Below are positions 63,906-64,000 of a stretch of DNA of 64,000 nucleotides, in pieces. Both the position numbers and the translations under genes were made by a program. Numbering within the stretch: position 1 is the first letter of the stretch; every line of letters begins with the position of its first letter. Source of the stretch: Amycolatopsis nalaikhensis (GTDB taxonomy: Bacteria; Actinomycetota; Actinomycetes; Mycobacteriales; Pseudonocardiaceae); assembly GCF_030264295.1 (NCBI RefSeq), contig NZ_CP127173.1, positions 3,665,501-3,729,500 on the forward strand. Reading direction: 5' to 3'. A model generated the notes under the pieces. It made no database searches and had not been told where the DNA came from. It saw only the letters and a list, made by a program, of their open reading frames with translations.

Positions 63906-64000
63906 GTGACGGCCACGGGTAGCGATACGAAGCGTTCGATCCAGACCACTGCTACCCGGGATACGGCCCCACCGCCGTCCGCTTCGCCGCCGTCCAAGCG
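63906..64000 (+). CDS. Start of an unidentified gene (cut by window end)
   Basis: An open frame from GTG 63906, five bases after the MarR stop, reads TATGSDTKRSIQTTATRD followed by a Pro/Ser stretch through to the window end. A MarR gene is commonly followed by an exporter, but only 31 codons are visible, so the product cannot be named. Confidence 0.4.
   Translation, partial: MTATGSDTKRSIQTTATRDTAPPPSASPPSK

Overview
The window is high-GC DNA (G or C at nearly every third codon position, many GTG starts, 4-base ATGA/GTGA gene overlaps) from an actinomycete. Conservon-type kinase/roadblock/DUF742/GTPase operons, EspG and PPE-like genes, DUF3558, DUF2530, DUF2771 and DUF3027 proteins, an F420-type nitroreductase, an R2-like ligand-binding oxidase and an Rpf-type transglycosylase point to the Pseudonocardiaceae, most likely Amycolatopsis or a close relative. 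This placement is inference from gene content; no rRNA or tRNA gene was seen. The region reads as chromosome, with no insertion sequence, phage or CRISPR array.

Layout. 1-7445: the end of one conservon kinase, cutC, a small protein plus a TPR protein, a secreted sedolisin protease, a frameshifted benzoylformate decarboxylase-like gene and an unknown gene. 7446-11919 (minus): a nitrate/sulfonate/taurine-type ABC operon with two binding proteins, two permeases and one ATPase. 12636-19420: a complete conservon (kinase, roadblock, DUF742, GTPase) followed by an extra roadblock-DUF742 pair. 19492-28630: a helicase-associated protein, malic enzyme, an RHH/VOC/MFS operon, moaC and a mogA-moaE fusion, a nitroreductase/MarR divergon and an Rpf-LysM protein with a probable c-di-AMP riboswitch leader. 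29658-34754: moaD-moaA, MarR, a Mop-type regulator and modABC, so molybdate uptake and molybdopterin synthesis are concentrated between 25 and 35 kb. 34850-39586: multicopper oxidase, HAD and metallophosphoesterase genes, YccF, PhzF.

39651-47920 (all minus) is the most unusual stretch. A five-gene translationally coupled cassette (Ycf46-like AAA+ ATPase, DUF2997, small radical-SAM enzyme, DUF1257-like protein, and a protein with translation-factor-like barrels plus helix-hairpin-helix) runs into EspG and a PPE-like/DUF3558 group. 48005-63900 holds an acyl-CoA synthetase, a small repeat-containing secreted protein behind a structured leader, R2lox with its TetR regulator, a cold-shock protein, MFS transporter, glutaminyl cyclase, DUF3027 overlapping a sacsin-like ATPase, a purine permease and a MarR gene.

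Five genes (6.7, 9.7, 14.15, 58.36 and 63.75 kb) each carry a single-base frameshift, and every one lies in or beside a GAGCT motif. This looks like a systematic sequence error more than gene decay, so these genes should be read as probably intact.
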